Assembly (NCBI RefSeq): GCF_030247195.1
Contig: NC_080671.1
Span: forward strand, 205,062,897-205,126,896
DNA length: 64,000 nucleotides
DNA from: Topomyia yanbarensis
Lineage: Eukaryota; Arthropoda; Insecta; Diptera; Culicidae
Direction of reading: 5' to 3'
In this document: positions 10,908 to 22,126 of the stretch, piece by piece
Numbering within the stretch: the stretch's first letter is position 1
How the letters are laid out: each line of letters opens with the position of its first letter
Made by a program: the position numbers and the translations under genes
The notes under the pieces: model-generated
What the model saw: only the letters and a program-made list of their open reading frames with translations
Told to the model about the DNA's origin: nothing
Database searches by the model: none

Positions 10908-13900
10908 CTGAAATTAAAATGGTTTTAGTTAATTTATTAATAATATGCATTAAAGAGCAAGCCAAAAATTGTTTTAGTCAAACTTACCCTTGCATGATCG
11001 ATATCATGTTCCGCAAAATCTGCCCCTAGCATCTCTTCTTCTGGGGTAACTCTGACTTTCACAAATAAGTTAATTATCCATAGCAAAGCCCAAGTAGCGA
11101 GCAGTCCCCATATGACCATAGCAGCTATTGCATAAAGCTGACTCCTAAGCAAACTGAATCCGCCACCTAGAAATAGGCCAGATCTACCGCCAGTAGTATC
11201 TTGTGGCACGGGATCCATTGCAAACAATCCAATGGCGATAAGACCTGTAAAACAAATATTGATATTCCACTTCCTTCCGATTGATTGTGTTTTGCATACC
11301 CCAAATACCCCCTACTCCGTGAACAGTGCAGGCATATAAAGGATCGTCTATTTTAAATTTGTCCATTAGTTTCATACTAATCAAGCAAAAAACTGTGGCA
11401 ATGGAACCGGTGAGCACCGCAGACCAAGATTGAAACAAATAACAGCCGCCTGTTACAGAAACCAAGGAAGCGAGCACTCCATTCATTATCTGGAATGGTA
11501 ATGCCTTTCCTTTGTTGTCGATTAGAGAGAACCTGTTAGAAGCAAAATTACAGAAATTAAAAAAAAACTCATGTATAGAAATAAACAATTAGCATCATAC
11601 ACGCATGCAGTCACTCCACCGCCCATAGATCCAAGCATTGTCATAACCGCCGCACGAATCGTGTATCCCCATCGGCCTCGACTAAGTCCATAACTGCTGG
11701 CAGTATTGAATGCTAGCCACGCCCACCACAGAATGAATAAACCGAGGAAGGCAACTACTGCGTTGCTCATGGGAGGATGCTGGTGGCTTCGATCAAATCT
11801 ACCGATTCGTGGCCCGAGGAAGACCGCTGCAGCAAATGAACAAACACCTCCTAGCGTATGAACCGGGCCACCTCCGGCAATATCGGTAACACCTAGAAGA
11901 GCGAGAAAACCACTTTCGCGCCATTCCCATCCAGCAGCAATCGCGTATATCAGCGAGTTGAAGAAAGCGTAGAAACAGTAAGCCCGGAAGTTGAATCTGC
12001 AAACAAATAAATTAAAGAAAAATACATCAAATAAAATTGATTAACATTTTTACACACACGCTAAATAGTCTATTTCGGCCCTACAAATTCATTAGTTACT
12101 CGTCTTCCTGCTATTTTGAAACGGATAAATCGTATTTTGGACAAAAGCATTCATTTTAATCAAATATATTCATAGACTTCCAAATTTCATTGTCAAATCG
12201 TTCATTGTTCGGAATGTAAACCGAATGGTATTCACTCTTTACCGTCGGTCTGTCAGAAGGAAACATTACAGTTCAATGTCATTTTTCGTGCATTCAAACG
12301 TATCTAAATTATTCCAAGTAGTGTTGCCATAATTAAAACTGTACCGGGAATTGGACAATCTTTTTTATCTTTACGTTTACTTTACTTTTCTGTACTAAAA
12401 CAATAACGAGTTTATTTAAAACAAACATTTGGTGTACTTATTTTTCATTCGTGGTGGCGAGATCCTTTGCGGGAGCTAATGCTGACATTAAAAAACGAAA
12501 AACCAAAGCAAAAGCTCCAACTCTGAATCGGTTGTTTCATTTAACCAGGAATTCCAGCAAAAATCAGTCACAATAGTGGCTCGACTTCCGAATGGCAGTC
12601 AAACCCAATAGGAATTGGAGCCGGAATGTAATGTCAATATCAGGTCCAGCTCAACTTTTCACCGCCACTTAGTTTGCAGCCTACGGCCAATTACAGAAAG
12701 GCGACGAGAAGCTGAGCTGGTACTGATATTGTTGCGAGAAACCTGCTTACTGTGAACCAAATGGATGATCTCGCAATCTAATGTTAGTACCAGCCCCAGC
12801 AGAGCTTCTCGCGGCCACTCTGTAAGCCAAGTGTGCTTAAAGAGTGACCGCGAGAAGCTGAGCTGGGGCTGAAACTGACATAAGGATGCGAGATGCGAGA
12901 AACCTGCTTGCTGCAAACCAAAGGGATGATGTCAGAGTGAAAGCCGAGCGGTTCTGCGCCGACTGCCTGCGTTTACTCTGTCATGCTCCATTTGATATGC
13001 TGGAAGCAGGTTTCTCGCATCCCGCACTCTAATGTCAGTACCAGCCCAAGCTCTGCTTCTCGCCGCCACTCTGTAAATGTAAATAGACCTAGCGCTGAAA
13101 CTGACATTAAGATACGAGATGCAAGAAACTTGCTTGTTATAAACCAAAGGGATGATGTCAGCGTAAAAGCCGAGTGGATCTGCGCAGGCTGCCTGCTTTT
13201 ACTCTGGCAGGCTCCATGTGATATGCTGCAAGAAGCTTTCTCGCATCTCGCACCCTACCGTCAGTACCAGTCCCTGCTCAGTTCAGCTTCTCAGAAATGG
13301 AGCATGTCAGAGTAAACGCAGGCACACGGCGCAGATCCGTTCGGCTATCACTCCGACATCATCCCTTTGGTTTGCAACAAGCAGGTTTCTCGCATCCTTA
13401 TGTCAGTTTCAGCCCCAGCTCAGCTTCTCGCGGCCACTCTTTAAGCAGCCTAAGGAGGCCAACAAAGTGGTGGCGAGAAGCTGAACTGGGGCTGTTACTG
13501 ACATTAGGGTGGGATATGCGAGAAAATTGCTTATTGAAAACTAAAGGGATGATTTCAAAGTGAAACCCGAGCGAGTCTGCGTCGATTGCTCACGTTTACT
13601 CTGACAGGCTGCAATTGATTAGCTGCAAGCAGGATTTTCGCGTCTCGCATCCCAATGTCAGTTCCAGCCCCAGCTCAACTTCTCGTCGCTACTCTTTGTG
13701 CGGCCTAGCATCATTCTTTTGACTTCTTGTAAGCAGTCTTCTCGCATATCACATCCTAATGCCAATTTTAGCTCCAGCTCAGATTCTCGCGTCACCCTGT
13801 TAGCAGCTTAACTCAACCATTAGTGGCACCCGAATGCATCACAACATTAAATTATTCTATGCTCTTGTGGTGTACACAAATCTGTACCAATCTGCACTTT

Positions 13901-15253
13901 CTCTACCAAAATCTGAAAACCGTACCATACAGAATCTGTACCAAATGTACTATTCGAGATAAAGCTGTGTTTAGCAAAAAAGCTGTATTTGTGGCATCAC
14001 TGCTTCCATGTACCTCTTCCCTGGTGCTACAGAATAACCACTGGTTGGAAGATCCAAATACTGTCGATCATGTCAACCTTTTGCTTATTGCGCTTTTCAC
14101 ACTAACCTGGACTCCGCACTTTATAATTCGAGTGTTTAAACTGCTATCTAAAACTGCGAGCTGTCAAAACACATATATTTCCAGTAATAGAGATGGTACT
14201 CTCATAGACAGGCCAGTCGAACTAACCAGTCTACCAGAAAAATTTATTAGAAAAATGTGCACAGTAAGAGTCTTCACAGTAAGAGTCTTCCTAATATGAT
14301 TTTCATATTCGCTGTACATAACTTTGTGTTTGTATAATATATCAATTATTTTTGATCAATACGCTAATGATACGTAAAACGAACCTAATATCGAAGCATT
14401 CACTTTAAACAACACAAATTACTGCTACTTCAATTCGTTATACTTGCAATTTTGAACATCATTTTTGATACAATCGACAGGATTTTTGGAAGGTAGCCTA
14501 TAAACATTCGAGAATTCATGTCAATTGTACCAAACTATTACATATACTATTATACAGAATAAAAACTACAGCGACGTAATCTCAAATTGATCTTGAGAAT
14601 CTTTGCCTTCTTTGAATTACTTGCAGTAAAGTCATTGAAGAATGTCATGATCCAATACAAGAAGCATGCAAATTCATCAAATTTAGTTCGCAATTTGGGT
14701 TGAAATAAAGTTATGTGAGATTACTAGATATAAAATACGTCAGATGCTAAATTTGAACTAAAGTGACACAAAAAACTTAACCCATTGTAGTGCTGGGCTA
14801 TATATAAAAAAGTAATTACCGTTCACCCATTCCACCACTGGCAATCGTGGTTGAAGATGATGAAAATGATATCTCGTACATGAATGCAGTCATCACACCA
14901 CCCATAAGAGGATCCGTTGGAGCGGCATCCAGGAAGAAATCTCCAAGGCCAATAAACATATTAGTGTATTTACTCCTTCCGTAAGCCAATCCAAATCCAA
15001 ACAACCAGAATGCGAATCCTCCGATAGCTGTATCCACTGTATTCTTCATCATGAAATTAACACTGTTTTTCACACTAACTGTTCCAGCGTTCACAAGTGC
15101 GAATCCTGTTTGCATTGTGATGAGGATTAACGAATTCACTACAATATATCCTGCATCCGCAATCGTCACATCGAATTGCGGTGGAATGTGAATCGTGGAA
15201 TTTATTGTCATGTAATCAATCGTTATCACAGGCGCAGCGGTGGAGTTTGCCAT
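10698..15253 (-). CDS. Amt1: Ammonium transporter, Amt/Mep family (five exons)
   Basis: This encodes an ammonium channel/transporter of the plasma membrane. The coding exons join as 15253-14820, 11996-11601, 11532-11300, 11244-10988 and 10907-10698. Every intron has GT and AG ends, and the phases match to give 509 residues with no internal stop. Eleven hydrophobic segments are visible. The signature Asp is D183 in DIAGGGPVH, followed eight residues later by the first pore histidine, H191; the second is H348 in TVHGVGGIWG. The same D-to-H spacing of eight is found in bacterial AmtB. The N-terminus is short and outward-facing, with NST glycosylation sites; the last 70 or so residues are a hydrophilic cytoplasmic tail. 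The start ATG has a good context (GAAAATGG) and directly precedes the family's N-terminal region. In mosquitoes Amt proteins act in antennae and excretory epithelia; expression here is unknown. 'Amt1' rather than a paralogue is inferred. Confidence 0.93.
10988..11244 (-). CDS. Amt1: Amt exon 4 (residues 355-440)
   Basis: The acceptor is TTTTACAG|GT. It encodes the last membrane segment (MVIWGLLATWALLWIINLF) and the conserved TPEEEMLGADFAEHD motif. The donor is AGG|GTAAGT. Confidence 0.9.
11300..11532 (-). CDS. Amt1: Amt exon 3 (residues 277-355)
   Basis: The acceptor is TTCTAACAG|G. It encodes FSLIDNKGKALPFQIMNG and the second pore histidine (H348), and ends TGG G|GTATGC. Confidence 0.9.
11601..11996 (-). 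CDS. Amt1: Amt exon 2 (residues 145-277)
   Basis: The acceptor is TTTGTTTGCAG|A. The exon carries FNFRAYCFYAFFNSLIY, the D183-H191 signature and segments 4 to 7, and stops inside a Val codon at GT|GTATGA. Confidence 0.9.
12000..14819. other. Amt intron 1 (2.8 kb)
   Basis: The donor is at 14819 and the acceptor at 11997. Apart from the repeat cluster at 12655-13800 it is AT-rich, and I see no nested gene. An open stretch at 13823-14299 has no family features. Confidence 0.8.
12655..13800. repeat. Complex direct and inverted repeat cluster in Amt intron 1
   Basis: Short blocks recur many times in both orientations: gatgcgagaaacctgcttg, caaagggatgatgtcag, agccccagctcagcttctcg and cgtttactctg. 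Copies at 12655-12830 are inverted relative to those at 13380-13480. No coding sequence is supported; the several short open frames here follow the repeats. Confidence 0.75.
14820..15253 (-). CDS. Amt1: Amt exon 1 (residues 1-144 and two bases of 145)
   Basis: Holds the start codon and the first three membrane segments, ending in TIASGGMGE and a split Arg codon (CG|A). The donor is CG|GTAATT. Confidence 0.9.
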
Positions 15254-15342
15254 TTTCAGGCAGTTGTCCTTGTCACTTGCTCACTGCTGGATTGATCCGA
15301 TCTACACTTGTGTCCTCTTCAGGCGCAGACAACAAAACCTCT

Positions 15343-15380
15343 TCTGACCATCGGTTCCAGTTGGCGGGCTACCTTAAATA
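15343..15380 (-). promoter_or_regulatory. Candidate core promoter of the ammonium transporter
   Basis: On the minus strand, TATTTAAG (15380-15373) lies about 30-35 bp before a TCAGA initiator-like pentamer (15347-15343), with the ATG 90 bp further on. Spacing and order fit an insect TATA/Inr promoter. An additional upstream exon cannot be excluded. Confidence 0.45.
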
Positions 15381-15399
15381 CCATAAAATCAAACACATG

Positions 15400-15926
15400 A
15401 TCTTCTGAGATGTTTTAAAAGGTGATAATTACGTCAAGTTGAAACATAGCCAAACGATTGATCACGAAAAAACCAGACTGGATTTACTATCGATGATAAA
15501 CGGTAATCGAAAATCCAAACATCCCCTAGATTTAATTAGACGCCTACGCAAAAATGCTTGCTCAATTATTAACTTATAGTTAACTATAAATCTTAAGTTT
15601 TGTATCAATGTTCTAATTTTCCATTTATTAGTCACGGATATTTCCAATTAAGAAGCAGTACCTTTCTTTCACAAAAATAATTGTATAAAAATGCTATTGA
15701 GACAAACCACATCAAGTGGGCCTCGAAATTTCCACAAAATCACCGATTTTCATGAAAAACATTTTTTGGATAAGGGACATGGAGTGTAATTTTGCTGTAA
15801 ATATTTTGTGATATTGCTTTTTTTTGTTTAAATTATGGGCTTTTTAGATTTAAAAATGATCGAAATGAATGTGTTTCAATTTCTTATTTCTCATAAACTA
15901 CTCTAGATAATTACATGAAATTTTGC
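15400..15926. other. Upstream flank of the transporter gene
   Basis: AT-rich, with no gene or terminal repeat recognised. Enhancer content cannot be judged from one sequence. Confidence 0.4.
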
Positions 15927-16442
15927 ATAGAATCATGTTTACACTGACATATAAACATATATTTATGGAATATTTGTTTTAATAGTAGTTTTTACAAGCA
16001 TTTTTAATAATCAATTTAAAATATTTTCGTGTTCTCGTCGCTATAAAAAATCAACAAATATATGTAAAGACGCGGAAAACGTTCACCTTCAATAATCTGT
16101 AAAGATATTTTGTTCTTTTGTTTCTGTCCAGAGATATACAGGTTTTTGCCACGCGCCGCGTTCTTCCAACTTGCGGCGCATTTTGCTTATGCCCACGATA
16201 ACGCACTAGCTGTGGCCACGAGAACTCGACCAACGGGCATGTTCAAACTTGCGTTCAAAACCTTGCGGTATATATCATTTAGCACGCGGCAACTTCTGCT
16301 GTGTAGCAAATCGCAACTTCTATTGTTTAGAATGCCATCAGTTTTATTGTTAAAATTTAGTTTAATACGTGTTAATTATAATTATTCTGATAAATGAGGT
16401 TTTATAGGTGTAAAGAGTACGATACATATACAACATATATGC

Positions 16443-16634
16443 TTAAGGTTGTACAGAGAATGCGCAAAATTCGCAAACGAAAAAAGCAGTTTTTTTCCAC
16501 ACCGTATGTCAGATCTTCATAAAAATCAATCAGCAGTACTATAACAACATTCTACATACGCTGATTGATTTTTATGAAGATCTGACACTGCTTTTTTCGT
16601 TTGCGAATTTTGCGCATTCTCTGTGCAACCTTAA
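16443..16634. mobile_element. 184-bp hairpin element in TTAA
   Basis: The element proper is 16447-16630, with arms of about 80 bp (GGTTGTACAGAGAATGCGCA outward, and GTCAGATCTTC inward) that pair almost perfectly around a small loop. TTAA flanks it on both sides. The opposite arm of the host palindrome carries the uninterrupted site (gtacttaagc near 19540), proving insertion. Confidence 0.85.
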
Positions 16635-16888
16635 GTACATTTATTGTAAGGTTGAATGTCTCATATTCGCAACAAACTTACAAATTTCTTTGCCAATGTA
16701 CTGTTCGAACCATTCCACCAAGAGGTGACTAAGAAAATTTGCGACTATTGTGAGATTGTTTCTTGTATTCCACATTAATTCAGTTAAGCAATTTTGTTAA
16801 AGTACCTTGAGTACGGTGTTCTCGTTTTCAGTTTGTGAGGTGGTTTGAGTTTCAATTTGTGGTTAAGCTGAATAAATGCGGAATACAG

Positions 16889-19380
16889 GATGATCTACAA
16901 TGGCGAAGTAGCGACTACGACGGCGACAAAGTTCTCCCTATTTGCCAGCTACTCGAGTGTCTTCACGACTGATGCGCCAACTGCCATCGAGCTCGATAAC
17001 GCGTCCCGTGATGTTCCCGTTGGTGCGGTGGATATGGATGTATTCACCATTTCAGAACAATCAGTTCTCTCTGCAATATAAAAAACCAAATCGTCTTATG
17101 CTCAAGGACTAAATGCTATGCCTTTAGCTGTTCTGAAAAAATGTTACGATATTTTAGATGTGTCACTTCAGCAGCAAAAATTTCCCGATGATTGGAAGTG
17201 TTCAGTCATGTTTCCGATACACATGAAAGGTGACAAAAGCAACATCGACAACTTCCCGGGAATCACTTCGCTGAACGTCGAGTCTAAAATTTTCGAATCG
17301 CAACGAGGTGCTGTTTTCTGCTAGTAAACATTACATAAGCACTTGTCAGCACGGATTCTTTCCCGGTCGATCGATAGAGACGATCCTGTTCTCCTTCACA
17401 TCCTTCTGTACAGAACAAATGTCCAAACAACTGCAGGTGGACACGATATACACAGATCTTAAGGATGCTTTCGACACTGTTAACCATGAGATACTGCTAA
17501 CGAAACTTGATAAACTTGGATGCACTGCCCGATTCTGCCGTGGGCTTCGATCATACCTTGTTCACTGTGAAGTCGTTGTTCAAATTGGTGACAAAGAATC
17601 TGAGTCCTTTTCCAACCATTCTGGAGTTCCTCATGGTAGTACGCTGCGATGTTTTCACTGTTCGTGAATGATGTGGTTTTCATCTTAATGTTATAAAGTT
17701 ATAAAGTTATAAAGAAAGAAGCCGATTGACGTGAGCTACAGTACCTCGTTGATACCTTTTACAGTTGGTGTAAAAGAGATATGATGGTTCTTAGTGTTGC
17801 TAAATGCTTTGTTATCAGCTTTCATCGAACGGGAAACATGTTTACTTTCAACTACAACATTGCTGGAACTTAGCTACAACGCGTTGACCATGTAAAAGAT
17901 TTGGGCGTCAACCTTGATGAAAGGCTAACGTACACCCATCACTTCTCAACGATCATTGACAAAGCAAATCGTCTACTAGGTTTTATGTTCAAAATATCCA
18001 ACGAATTCCGGGATCCCTTGTGCTTCAAAGCGTTATATTGTTCACTGGTGCGCTCACAGATGGAATTCGCCAACATCGTCTGGTGCCCCTACCAACTTAG
18101 AGCCAATGAATTGAAGCCGTCCAGCGCAGATTCATAAGATATGCGTTACGTCAATTGCCTTGGAATGATACGCTGAACTTGCCACCATACGAAGACCGTT
18201 GTCGATTACTAGGACTGCACACTTTAGGGGCCATACACTAATTACGTAAGGGCATATGGGGGGAGGGGGAGTTTCAAAATATCTTACAAATTCTTATCTG
18301 AGGGGGAAGGAGGGTTTGTCCTTTCTTATGTAATATCATAAAACAAGTTTAAAAAAATTAAATCCACTTTTAATAAGAAAAGGGACCTATTTTCATTTGT
18401 ATCATGAAATCCTTGTATATCAAACAATATGAGTAATTTTTGGTTCTTGGTTGTACATTGTTCTGTTCGGGAACTGGAGTCACAATATGCCTTACAAGTT
18501 AAGAAGTGTTGATACCCTTCGTGTTGTTAGACCGACTTTGTTCTTTTCAAACGTTCGATTCAAATCCGCAAGGTATCTGGAAAATGTTCTAACATGCGAT
18601 TGTCAAAGATTTGAATGTCGAATATTTGAACTGGATTTTAATTCAAGAAAACTCGAAGCTATGCGTACGATAAGCGTCACAGCTGGAACTCAGAATAAAT
18701 TCATGCCAGAAGAGGTTATAAACTCTTTTAAATTATACATTGCAAGAAAATAGATTCAAAGGAAGTGGAATATAGCAAAGCAGATCATGTGGACCAAATT
18801 GGAGTTACTGAATATCTGACAACAGTTATTCTTTCTACTGGGCGAGATTAGCATGTAATTAAAATTCTGCAGATGATTACAGTTAAATTTTGTCATGAGT
18901 TTTCTTGTAATAATTCTATACATATCGTTTTCGGTATCTTATTATTTGATGAATGAACAATTCGATTTTTTAATTACGATTATCATGATAAGATCTTAGG
19001 TAGGGGGAGGGAGAGTTCACCAAAATCTTACGAACTCTTATCTGGGGGGGAGGGGGAAGTTTTAAAGCTCTAAAAAAGCCTTACGTAATTATTGTACGGC
19101 CCCATAGAAGATCGTAGACACGCGTCGCAAGCTACGTTTGTATCTAAGCTTCTTCTCGCTGAATATGATGTTCCCAATCTCCTATGACAAATTAACCTCT
19201 ACGCACCAATCCGTGTCCTTCGTCCTCGAACACTGCTGCAGACTGAAATGCGCAATACTAACTACGCTGCCAACAGCCCGATACTAGCAATGGTCCGTCG
19301 CTTCAACGATTTTACCGACATCTTCGACTTCGTCATCAGTTCTGCACAGTTTCGAAACCGTTACCACTTTAGGTTAATTA
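16889..19380 (+). pseudogene. Reverse transcriptase of a CR1/Jockey-type LINE, decayed
   Basis: Pieces in order: AIELDNASRDVPVGAVDMDV, then a stop near 17079, MPLAVLKKCYDIL, STCQHGFFPGRSIETILF, YTDLKDAFDTVNHEIL (catalytic region with the D in YTD), SNHSGVPHGST (normally GVPQGS), then frame loss. It resumes at 17901 with GVNLDERLTYTHHF and IVWCPYQ, and after the nested insertion continues EDRRHASQATFVSKLL to about 19350. The FADD block is missing. Dead copy. The same family is represented at 45301-45418 and 47492-48000. Confidence 0.75.
18225..19106. mobile_element. 878-bp TA-flanked non-autonomous DNA element
   Basis: The element proper is 18227-19104. Its ends GGGGCCATACACTAATTACG and CGTAATTATTGTACGGCCCC are inverted copies, flanked by TA. 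Removing it rejoins the LINE frame (GLHTL then EDRRH). Both subterminal regions contain G-runs such as gggggagggggag. An open stretch of 100 codons at 18451-18753 matches nothing I know. The TA duplication suggests a Tc1/mariner-type transposase; the class is uncertain. Confidence 0.75.
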
Positions 19381-19548
19381 TTTGTAGTTTAGTTCATTAA
19401 GACTCATTATCAGTTGGAGTTAAATTGTTAAATACATAATACATAAATACATAATACATAAAAGTTCGAACAGTACATTGGCAAAGACAATTGTAAGTTT
19501 GTTGCGAATATGAAACTTTTAACCTTACAATTAATGTACTTAAGCATA

Positions 19549-19869
19549 TAGGGTGTGGAGACTATTTTCGCCCTATTTCTATTATCGCCCTACGCATTTA
19601 AAGCCGTTAGTTAGAGCAGCGTCTGCCATCTTTGTTCAACGCATTAGCCCATATGGTAGTGCGAAAATAGGAGCATTCGATTCGAGTTTTCGTAGCGCTC
19701 AAACAGAAGTATTTCTCCATTCTCAGGACATTTGGTATTAAATTGGTTCTTGGGAACGAAGCAAGGATACTGATGCCAATTTATGTGCATTTCATCGACT
19801 GTAGACAGCGTAATTAATAGAATAGTGTGGTACCCTCCCTAATGGGGCGAAAATCAAGTCTTTACCCTA
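19549..19869. mobile_element. 317-bp TA-flanked miniature element
   Basis: The element proper is 19551-19867. Its ends are GGGTGTGGAGACTATTTTCG and CGAAAATCAAGTCTTTACCC, with TA on both sides. Excising it and one TA gives exactly the sequence of the left arm of the host palindrome (cttaagcatatatgttg), so the boundaries are certain. Confidence 0.82.
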
Positions 19870-20361
19870 TGTTGTATATGTATCGTACTCTTTACACCTA
19901 TAAAACCTCATTATTAATAATAATTTTAATTTAAACCATTAAATTAAATTTTAACAATAGAACTGGCGACATTTGAAACAATAGAAGTTGCGATTTTGTA
20001 TACAAAAAAAGTTGCCGCGTGCCAAATTATAGATACCGCAACGTTTTGAACGCAAGTTTAAACATGTCCGTTGGTCGCGTTCGCGTTGGCTGTGGCTAGT
20101 GCGTTATCGTGGGCATAATCGAAATGCGCCGCATGCTGGCGTGATAGAAACGTTACAGAAACAAAAGGACAAAAATATCTTTACAGATTATTGAAGTTGA
20201 ACGCTTTCCGCGTCATTAGATGTATCTTTTGATTTTTTATAGCGCTGAGAACACGAAAATATTTTATATTATTAATTGAAAATTTATGTAAAATGCTGCT
20301 ATTAAAACAAATAGTCCGTCAATATATATTTATATGACAGAGTAAGCATCATTCTATAAGA

Positions 20362-20660
<299 letters not shown>

Positions 20661-20749
20661 TTGTGACGACACACCCTGTTACATATATTCGTTCGTTGAG
20701 CTTTTCAACATGTTCTTTAGCAGCATCCTGATTCAATGGTCACAGTTTG

Positions 20750-21260
20750 GCCAAGCATGTAAATAGTTCTCTCCCTGCACATCATGGTCAGAATCGACGA
20801 TTTTTAGAAGATACTAACATCGACGACATGAACGAAATAACCATTTGTCAAAACCTGGTTGTTTTGAAAACACGTTTCACCATTTGGATGTCTACAAATG
20901 CGTTTCCGAATATTTTGTTGTACTAAGTAAGTATTACACATAGCCATTTTTCTGACTGCTGCGATATTGACGTTTACGCTGTCGTTGGTGGTTCTGGGGA
21001 GACTCTCATCGTCAATAAAAAATTCTTCCCTACCAACCTTTGCATTGGCACCCCGCTGATCAGCTTCACGCCATGTTTTATGTACTCTTCGTACGTCATG
21101 TCTACACGTTTCTTGAACTCCCTTTCATATCATCGGGTTTGTCGTTCGCTGGCGTGTATACGTTGATAGTTGAATAACTTGCTTTTTCTCTTCAATAAGT
21201 AACTCAACTCTTCATCACACTTCTACCGAAGACTGCAATATATTTTTCACATATCATCGC
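20750..21260 (-). pseudogene. RTE-type LINE endonuclease remnant
   Basis: The minus-strand translation shows STINVYTPANDKPDDMK (about 21115-21175) and, further 3', MAMCNTYLVQQNIRKRICRH followed by PNGETCFQNNQVLTNG and HVVDVSIF (about 20800-20950). The order 'INVY.P..D' then 'NT....NI.KR....PNG.T..Q.D.VL..' is the middle and end of the endonuclease domain as found in RTE-clade elements, which include the mosquito JAM1 group. Frameshifts and stops separate the pieces, and no reverse transcriptase is left. Confidence 0.6.
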
Positions 21261-22126
21261 CGGATGCGATCAATATTACCTTACGACGGTTGCAATTAGT
21301 TATTAGACTGAACGTAAAAAAAATATTCTTTGTTGGATAGTATTACAAATTTAGGCACTCCAAAAAACGATTGGCTACATTGCAAATGTTCTTTAGAGAC
21401 AAATGATGTCTGCCTCATGCATAAGTTTCGATTATATACTACTTTTAGTATCTTTATTGACTATTGAATATATAGTATTACTACCCGGTCAAAAAATGCG
21501 GACGAACATGGTCAGGTGATTTAAACAGTTTGACTCAACTCGCCTGTTCTAATTTCCTCTAGGAACAAATGCAATTTGCGAATGTGATTTAAAGGCAACA
21601 CTTAGAGAAATTTTCTGGCGGCTGAAATGGACTTGGTTGTTTTTTTTTGCGTTTTTCAAACATGGCGGTTCATGTTTGGCTTAACTTTTACAATTGTTTT
21701 TTAAACAATTGGCGTGTTCTCGCTTGTATTTTGTTTGTCTAGTGCACTTAATTAAGCCAACGAATGTGGGAAATTGTGGAATCGTGTGTAAGTACAATGG
21801 AAGAAGATCTCTGACCTAAAGTCTAAATGAAAGTCAGATTGTGGTAAGTTTTGGTGTGCAATACGAATTTCACCATCGATTCTTCCTATTGTTTGGTGAT
21901 GATTACCTCGTGTACTGATAAATTTATGTGAGTAGATAATGAATCCGAAAATAATTGTTATTTTTAATTTTAATATCAGGCAATTAAGGGCGATTAAATG
22001 GCGCGTTCCCTGGGCGATTTGGAGGCGTTTTAAGGGCGAGTAGAGCGGCTAAAAAATGACGGCGGCAGATCGCCCAAATGTTGCATTTAAAATTGCCCCC
22101 TAATTGTCAGCAGATTGCTGGCAAAT
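21261..22126. other. Unassigned intergenic DNA
   Basis: No gene, RNA or terminal repeat recognised. It ends at the first CAGTGGCG element. Confidence 0.4.

Larger units (their letters stand above)
16711..19463 (+). mobile_element. 5'-truncated CR1/Jockey-type LINE
   Basis: Inserted between two copies of GTTCGAAC, with a tail of acataatac-type repeats (19431-19463). It carries a decayed ORF2 and is itself interrupted by an 878-bp element at 18227-19104. Confidence 0.75.
15927..20357. mobile_element. Large palindromic element split at its centre by a LINE
   Basis: The left arm 15927-16710 and right arm 19464-20357 are inverted copies meeting at the self-complementary octamer GTTCGAAC (16703-16710, 19464-19471). 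Without later insertions each arm is about 560-590 bp, so the original was a loop-less hairpin of roughly 1.2 kb. Three later insertions are recognisable: a LINE at the centre, a TTAA element in the left arm and a TA element in the right arm. The right end dissolves into a TA microsatellite, so its target duplication cannot be read. Confidence 0.8.

Noticed and set aside
10698..12002. Amt exons read as several separate small genes
   Set aside because: GT-AG junctions and phases join them into one 509-residue transporter.
13823..14299. 158-codon open stretch in Amt intron 1
   Set aside because: No domain or family motif, low-complexity AT-rich composition, on the strand opposite to the host gene.
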